The notes below the pieces were generated by a model. It ran no database searches, was not told where the DNA came from, and saw only the letters and a program-made list of their open reading frames with translations. This document shows positions 59,469 through 64,000 of a DNA stretch of 64,000 nucleotides, piece by piece. The stretch's first letter is position 1; every line of letters begins with the position of its first letter. The position numbers and the translations under genes were made by a program. The stretch comes from Laguncularia racemosa. Its lineage: Eukaryota > Streptophyta > Magnoliopsida > Myrtales > Combretaceae. The stretch lies in contig JBBMOL010000224.1 of assembly GCA_037954665.1 (NCBI GenBank), positions 89,112-153,111 of the forward strand. Direction: 5' to 3'.

Positions 59469-59729
59469 TGTCACGCCCTACTCTAAGGACATCTCGTGAT
59501 AACCCGCCACGATTGCTTAACCCCTTTGTTAAGCAATCGCGAAGCGTCTCATTACCAATAATGACTTGATTATCAAAGTAATGATAATATTCCCTACTCA
59601 TAAGATAATTAATTATACAGAAGTATCAAAAAGGCCTCAGTTGGGTCCCATTGCACCACTACAGGTACACTTAAGATCAAATTAATTGTTTGATCACATT
59701 CTCTTTAATTACAAAAAGTCCATTCTAAC
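59469..59729. mobile_element. edge of another LTR of the long-LTR family
   Basis: Starts TGTCACGCCC and contains 'gcaatcgcgaagcgtct', matching the start of the LTR at 55798 ('gtaatcgcgaagcgtct' at 55859), and 'gtgggtccc'-like text at 59640 parallel to 'caggtcccat' at 56012. It is cut at 59730 by the hAT element; the remainder should lie beyond 64000. Confidence 0.7.
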
Positions 59730-59749
59730 CATTGTTGTCAAAATTGCGT

Positions 59750-59915
59750 TTTAACTCGTACGATTCAATAATTTTACGAGTTTGTATATATATTCCCAGT
59801 TAACTTGCACACAAAATCGGAGAGAAGCAAAATCGTAATAAAATCTCGATTTTGAATAGTAAAATCGTTCAAAATCACGATTCTTTCCGTTTCAATTGAT
59901 TCCACAAATATTTTC
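59750..59915. promoter_or_regulatory. subterminal AATCG motif cluster of hAT
   Basis: Seven AATCG or CGATT pentamers in about 165 bp, several within AAAATCG. Subterminal short repeats bind transposase in hAT elements such as Ac (AAACGG); this role is inferred here. Confidence 0.5.
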
Positions 59916-60408
59916 GATTGTAGGCTTAAGCCATTTGGATCAAATCCAAGCCCAGCCCAACCTAGCGGTGACTCAATGCGTCCTTTGCAATTTCCGGCTT
60001 GCTGCTATAGCCTGTACATTGAAGTTCTTTAGAGTTTAGTGGAGAGAGGAGAAGAGAGATAGTGAAAGTAGGAGAGGTGAGTCGAGATCCATAGTTCCAC
60101 TTCCACACTGAGCTGAGTTGATACTATCATAACAAAGAGCGCTGAGCAGCAAGCCAACGATCCTTCTCCTTTGTGTTGTTACGATTGTGTATTGAACGAA
60201 ATTGGAAACAGTGAGCGCCGTTAAGTAGTGATCCTTCTTGTAGCAAGCCACTAAGTTGAGATCCATCTTCATAGATGCGAGTTTTGTGTTAGGTATGACT
60301 TGTATGACTACTGACTAGCAATACTTGTACTTGTACAGTTGTAATGTAGTGTATCATGTGAATTTTTATGCTTGTGAGTTGTGATTATGAATGAGTTGAT
60401 GGCTTTCA

Positions 60409-60590
60409 AGGCTGTGCCTTCAACCGTGTGTGCTTCTGTAGATTTTCTAAGCTCAATACATAGCCGTGCCTTCAACCGTGTACTCAACCATGTATGCTTC
60501 TGTGGATTTTCCAAGCTCAACATATGGTCGTGCCTTCAACTGTGTGTTCAACTGTGTGTGCTTCTATAGGCTTGTTTCCTTGACACACGA
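60409..60590 (+). repeat. three imperfect tandem units, 52-64 bp
   Basis: Units start 'gctgtgccttcaaccgtgt', 'gccgtgccttcaaccgtgt' and 'gtcgtgccttcaactgtgt', each followed by 'gcttct(g/a)t' and, in two, 'attttc(t/c)aagctcaa'. They lie in the 5' leader of the hAT transposase and are absent from copy 1. Confidence 0.8.
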
Positions 60591-62595
60591 CCGTGCAATT
60601 TAATTACCCGGCCGTGCTCTTCCCCTGTTCCTTCCAAAAAACATTTTTCTTCGTGTTTTCTTATTCGATCTCAATCCAAGTTGATATCCCGTCTAAATGT
60701 ATTATGTGCTTAAATATCAATGAAGCCAATTCTAGAGAAACTAAATCCTTCATACAAGTTGCATTTGGAGAGTTTAGGTTGAGCATGTGGTGTGCTAAGT
60801 TATATTGCTATAATTTGGAAATGGGGTTATATTACTTAGTTATAAATTTATAATATACTCATTTTTCTAGCTTTATGGAATATAAAGCTTGTTACTCCTA
60901 ATGTTTTGCCTTCCTTTTCTTGATGATGATTTAAAGAAAACCTTTATAGTTATTTTTCTTGCTATCTCTTCTAGTTCTAATTAGTAATTACTTGTTACAT
61001 GAGCATGATCAATTTACTTTATATATGTAATTTGTAAATATGTAATAGTACCTTATAGTTTCTACTTTCTACCATAGCTCTCTTTACTCCTTTTTTTCTT
61101 TTTCTTTTTTTTTTTCTTATAGGATTTTAAGTATTGATTAAGTTAAAATGTCATCTTCTAAATCATCTAGAGAGAGTTCAAAAAGAAAGAATTCACTTGG
61201 AAGTAGATTTGATGTAGGTTGGGAGCATGGAATTGACGTAGACAACAATGGGAAAAAAGTTAAATGTAAGTATTGTAATAAAGTTGTTAGTGGAGACATT
61301 TATAGATTCAAGAATCACTTAGGGTGTACGCGTAAAGATGTAGAGCCATGCACTAGTGTCCCAGATGATGTAAAAAATGAAATGTTAACAATGTTGCTAA
61401 AAGTGGCAAAATTATAAAAAATGAAGAGAAAGCAAATTCAATGCATTGAAGATTCTGATGATGCTGATGATGAGGTGGAGCAAACAAGGATAAATAAAAA
61501 AGAAAGGAATTACATGGACTCCTTTTGAAACCAAAAAAAAAAAAAAAAAATTATGAAAGTGGAATACGGGCAACGCAAGGTACAATTGACTAATTCATGA
61601 AGAAAGATTTGAGAGAAGAATGTAGCCAACAAATTGCTCATTTTTTCTATATTAGTGCAATTCCATTTAATTGTGTCAAAAATCCAGAGTTTGTGAAGAT
61701 GCTTCAAGTGGTTGGTCGATATGGATGTGGGCTTAAACCTCCTTCTTATCATGAGCTAAGGGTGACTTGTTTGAAGACAGAAGTAGCTCAAACAATGGAA
61801 TTACTTAATGATTACAAAGTTAAATGGAAAAAAACATGTTGCTCTATTATGCCTGATGCATGGACTAATAGAAAGAGGCGTTCCATATGCAATTTCTTGG
61901 TTAATAGCCCTAAAGGAATGGTCTTCTTATCATCTATAGATGCTTCTGACGTATCCAAGACAACCGACAAAGTTTTGGCAATATTAGATGATATTGTGGA
62001 GAAGGTTAGAGAGGAAAAAGTTGTACAAGTTATTACAGATAATGCTGCAAATTATAAAGCAGCTGGAGAAAAATTGATGGAGAAGAGAAAATGCTTATAT
62101 TGGACACCTTGTGCTACACATTGCATCGATTTGATCTTGGAAGACTTTGAGAAGAATTTGAAGATCCATCAGGGGACAATTGCAAAAAGAAGGCGAATTA
62201 CTACATATATTTATTCCAAGACTATACTTATCTCAATTTTGAGAAGATACACTAAAGGGTGGGACTTGATTAGGCCTAGTGTAACTCGTTTTGCCACTTC
62301 GTATTTGACATTTGGTTGCCTTAGTGAGTTGAAAAGTGCATTGATGATGATGTTCACTTCTAGTCATTGGAAATCATGTAAGTATTCGACCACAAGTGAT
62401 GGAAAACGGATTCAACAAGTGGTTTTAGATAGTAGGTTTTGGAAGAATGTTATTGTTTGCCTTAAAGCTACATTTCCCTTGATTAAAGTGCTTAGATTAG
62501 TGGATTCTGATGATCAACTAGCTATGGGTTTCATTTATCTAGAAATGGATTGCTAAGCAGAAAGTTAAAGCAAACTTCAACAATGTGAAGAAAAG

Positions 62596-62696
62596 GTAAT
62601 ACCGTAACTTGTTAGTTATATATATATATATATATTTTCTTTAGTGCTAATTTTAAAGTTTCATTTCTAAATTGAAATCATATTTATTTAATGTAG
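62596..62696 (+). other. intron 1 of hAT transposase
   Basis: GTAATACC...AATGTAG, 101 bp, with a (TA)n run. Joining AAAAG to TTGTGAAACT gives KKSCETIFKIIDKRW, the conserved hAT text, so the splice is well supported. Confidence 0.8.
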
Positions 62697-63093
62697 TTGT
62701 GAAACTATCTTCAAGATTATTGACAAGAGATGGGAGCTTCAACTTCATAGACCATTACATGCCGCAGCTTATTATTTGAATCCCCGTTATCATTATAGTG
62801 ATGATTTTAAAGTTGATGCCAATGTTAAGATTGAATTATATGGTTGCATAGAGCGTATGGTTTCTAATCCAACAGAAAGGTGTAAGATTGATATGCAGCT
62901 TGAAAGATTTAAGGATGCTAAGGGACTATTTAGCATTGAAGCTGCAAGGTTAACAAGAAACAGAAAAGCTTATGCTAAATGGTAGGATTCATATGGAGAT
63001 GAATGCCCAGAATTACAAAAGTTTGCTATTCGTGTTTTAAGTTTGCCTTGTAGTTCTTTAGGTTGTGAGTGGAATTGGAGTGCATTTGAAATG

Positions 63094-63189
63094 GTACGAT
63101 AAAAATAGTTCTTTTATTCAATTTTATATATTATTACTTATTAAGATTATGAATCTTATAAAGTTATGTATAACCTTTTTCATTTTCAG
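63094..63189 (+). other. intron 2 of hAT transposase
   Basis: GTACGATA...TTTTCAG, 96 bp. Joining gives SAFEMVHTKKRNRL, the conserved hAT dimerization text. Confidence 0.8.
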
Positions 63190-64000
63190 GTCCACACCAA
63201 AAAGAGGAATAGGTTGCATTAACAAAAGATGAATGATTTAGTCTTTGTAATGCATAACTTGAAATTAGGAAATAGGAAATAAAGATGCACTGTTGACATT
63301 GACACTTCTACTTTCACTGTTGAAGATCTCTCATCTAATGATGAATGGATAGTTGAAGAAGAAAATGTGTTTGACTCATCAAATGAGAATGAAGGTCAAG
63401 GTGTGTTGCATATCTTTCCAAGTCTAAGGGATGAAGATAAAGATGATGTGGAGGAGGACGAAATTGGTGCTTATGTCAATTTGCAGAGTCTTGTCAGTAA
63501 GTCCCTAATCCCAAATGATTTGGACCTTCATGATATTGATAACGTTGAAGCTGAAATGCAAATAGGAACTTCAAAAAATTTGGAATTAGAGGATATGGAA
63601 ATCATTGGTAGCAGTACACCTCATGATGATGTTGACATTGATGATGAAGAAGATGATTAAGATGCAAATGATGATGATGATATGGACGAGAGAGATGGTA
63701 GAAATTGTGATGATTATTTTAGTTCTAGTTTTGTAATATGATTTATGATTTCATAACTTTTATTAAGACTTTTGGTTGATTATTTTTATGGTTCATTGTT
63801 TATATTATACAACTTATGCTTGATTATCTATATTATGATTTTTATTGTGATTTATGACCCAATTCTATGCTAAAATTTTTAATTTATATTATCCATTATA
63901 TTTTTTAATAACTACTGTAGGTAAATTTTTAATATTTAAAGGTTATTTTATAAAGGCTGTAAAAACTTACGTTTTTACGTTCCGTTTTTACGTTTCAATT

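Larger units (their letters stand above)
61148..63741 (+). pseudogene. hAT transposase pseudogene, three exons
   Basis: Exon 1 (61148-62595) opens MSSSKSSRESSKRKN. The BED zinc finger has Cys40, Cys43, His57 and Cys60 or Cys68. DUF659 follows (from 61597: MPDAWTNRKRRSICNFL, SSIDASDVSKTTDKVLAILD, ITDNAANYKAAGEKLMEKRK, THCIDLILEDF). Exon 2 (62697-63093) reads KIIDKRWELQLHRPLHAAAY, then dimerization text AIRVLSLPCSSLGCEWNWSA. Exon 3 (63190-63741) has VHTKKRNRL, MNDLVFVMHNLKL and an acidic tail. Splicing at 62596-62696 and 63094-63189 (GT...AG) joins the frame. Breaks: stops at 61415 and 61527, a 2-bp deletion near 62550, W-to-stop near 62985, and a stop after RLH. Confidence 0.88.
59730..64000 (+). 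mobile_element. hAT transposon, copy 2, right end beyond window
   Basis: The left end CATTGTTGTCAAAATTGCG matches the MITE and copy 1 ends. The 5' region has clustered AATCG/CGATT motifs, a tandem repeat at 60409-60590 and a T-rich tract before the transposase. The window stops in 'cgtttcaatt', corresponding to about 50-60 bp before the right terminus in copy 1. The left 8-mer attctaac (59722-59729) should recur after the right end. It is inserted in a long-family LTR. Confidence 0.85.

Noticed and set aside
1..64000. CRISPR array, operon or other prokaryotic system
   Set aside because: No regular spacer-repeat array, no ribosome-binding sites with long tandem genes; transposon content and introns are plant-type.

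Overview
The window looks like nuclear DNA from a flowering plant, probably a eudicot. It is AT-rich and full of poly-A/T and AT microsatellites, has no intact long host gene, and is made mostly of decayed transposable elements. Long terminal repeats (LTRs) with plant-type primer-binding sites, Ty1/copia and Ty3/gypsy pol relics and plant hAT transposases with small introns all support this. The only host gene I recognise is a broken fragment of a G-type lectin receptor-like kinase ectodomain. The species cannot be named from the sequence.

Layout. 1-6.1 kb: anonymous AT-rich sequence with small tandem repeats. 6.1-6.95 kb: promoter, R/U5 and leader of a copia-type LTR element. 6.95-13.86 kb: a Ty3/gypsy chromovirus on the minus strand (LTR, chromodomain/integrase, RNase H, RT, protease, gag, LTR), with a solo LTR in its integrase. 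13.98-14.21 kb: a small hAT MITE. 14.4-18.8 kb: a decayed hAT element. 18.8-20.6 kb: unassigned, possibly host sequence. 20.6-22.7 kb: a solo LTR with a perfect 5-bp target duplication and an internal tRNA-like sequence. 22.8-27.3 kb: a complete but inactivated Ty1/copia element on the minus strand. 27.75-29.2 kb: a probable solo LTR. 30.2-34.76 kb: an unusually long (4.56 kb) solo LTR. 36.6-39.7 kb: a truncated Tat/Ogre-like gag-protease piece with its primer-binding site and part of its 5' LTR.

40.38-59.3 kb is the most informative part. A receptor-like kinase exon is cut at 40545/58927 by a large minus-strand gypsy element with LTRs of about 3.2 kb. Removing that element plus one copy of its 5-bp target duplication leaves one continuous kinase-ectodomain frame. 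The gypsy element was itself hit in its RNase H domain by a 5.6-kb LARD-like element (LTRs of 1.98 and 1.83 kb, no coding capacity, tRNA-Asp-type primer site). 59.47-59.73 kb is the edge of another LTR of the long-LTR family. It is interrupted at 59730 by a second, better preserved hAT element whose three-exon transposase pseudogene runs nearly to the window end.

Nothing here looks able to act on its own: every transposase and polyprotein seen has stops, frameshifts or lost catalytic residues. The value of the region is its insertion history (kinase gene, then gypsy, then LARD; LTR, then hAT) and a few structured non-coding pieces inside LTRs: G-boxes with a C-tract, GC palindromes, a tRNA-like sequence and subterminal hAT motifs. 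All calls come from reading the sequence; no database search was run.
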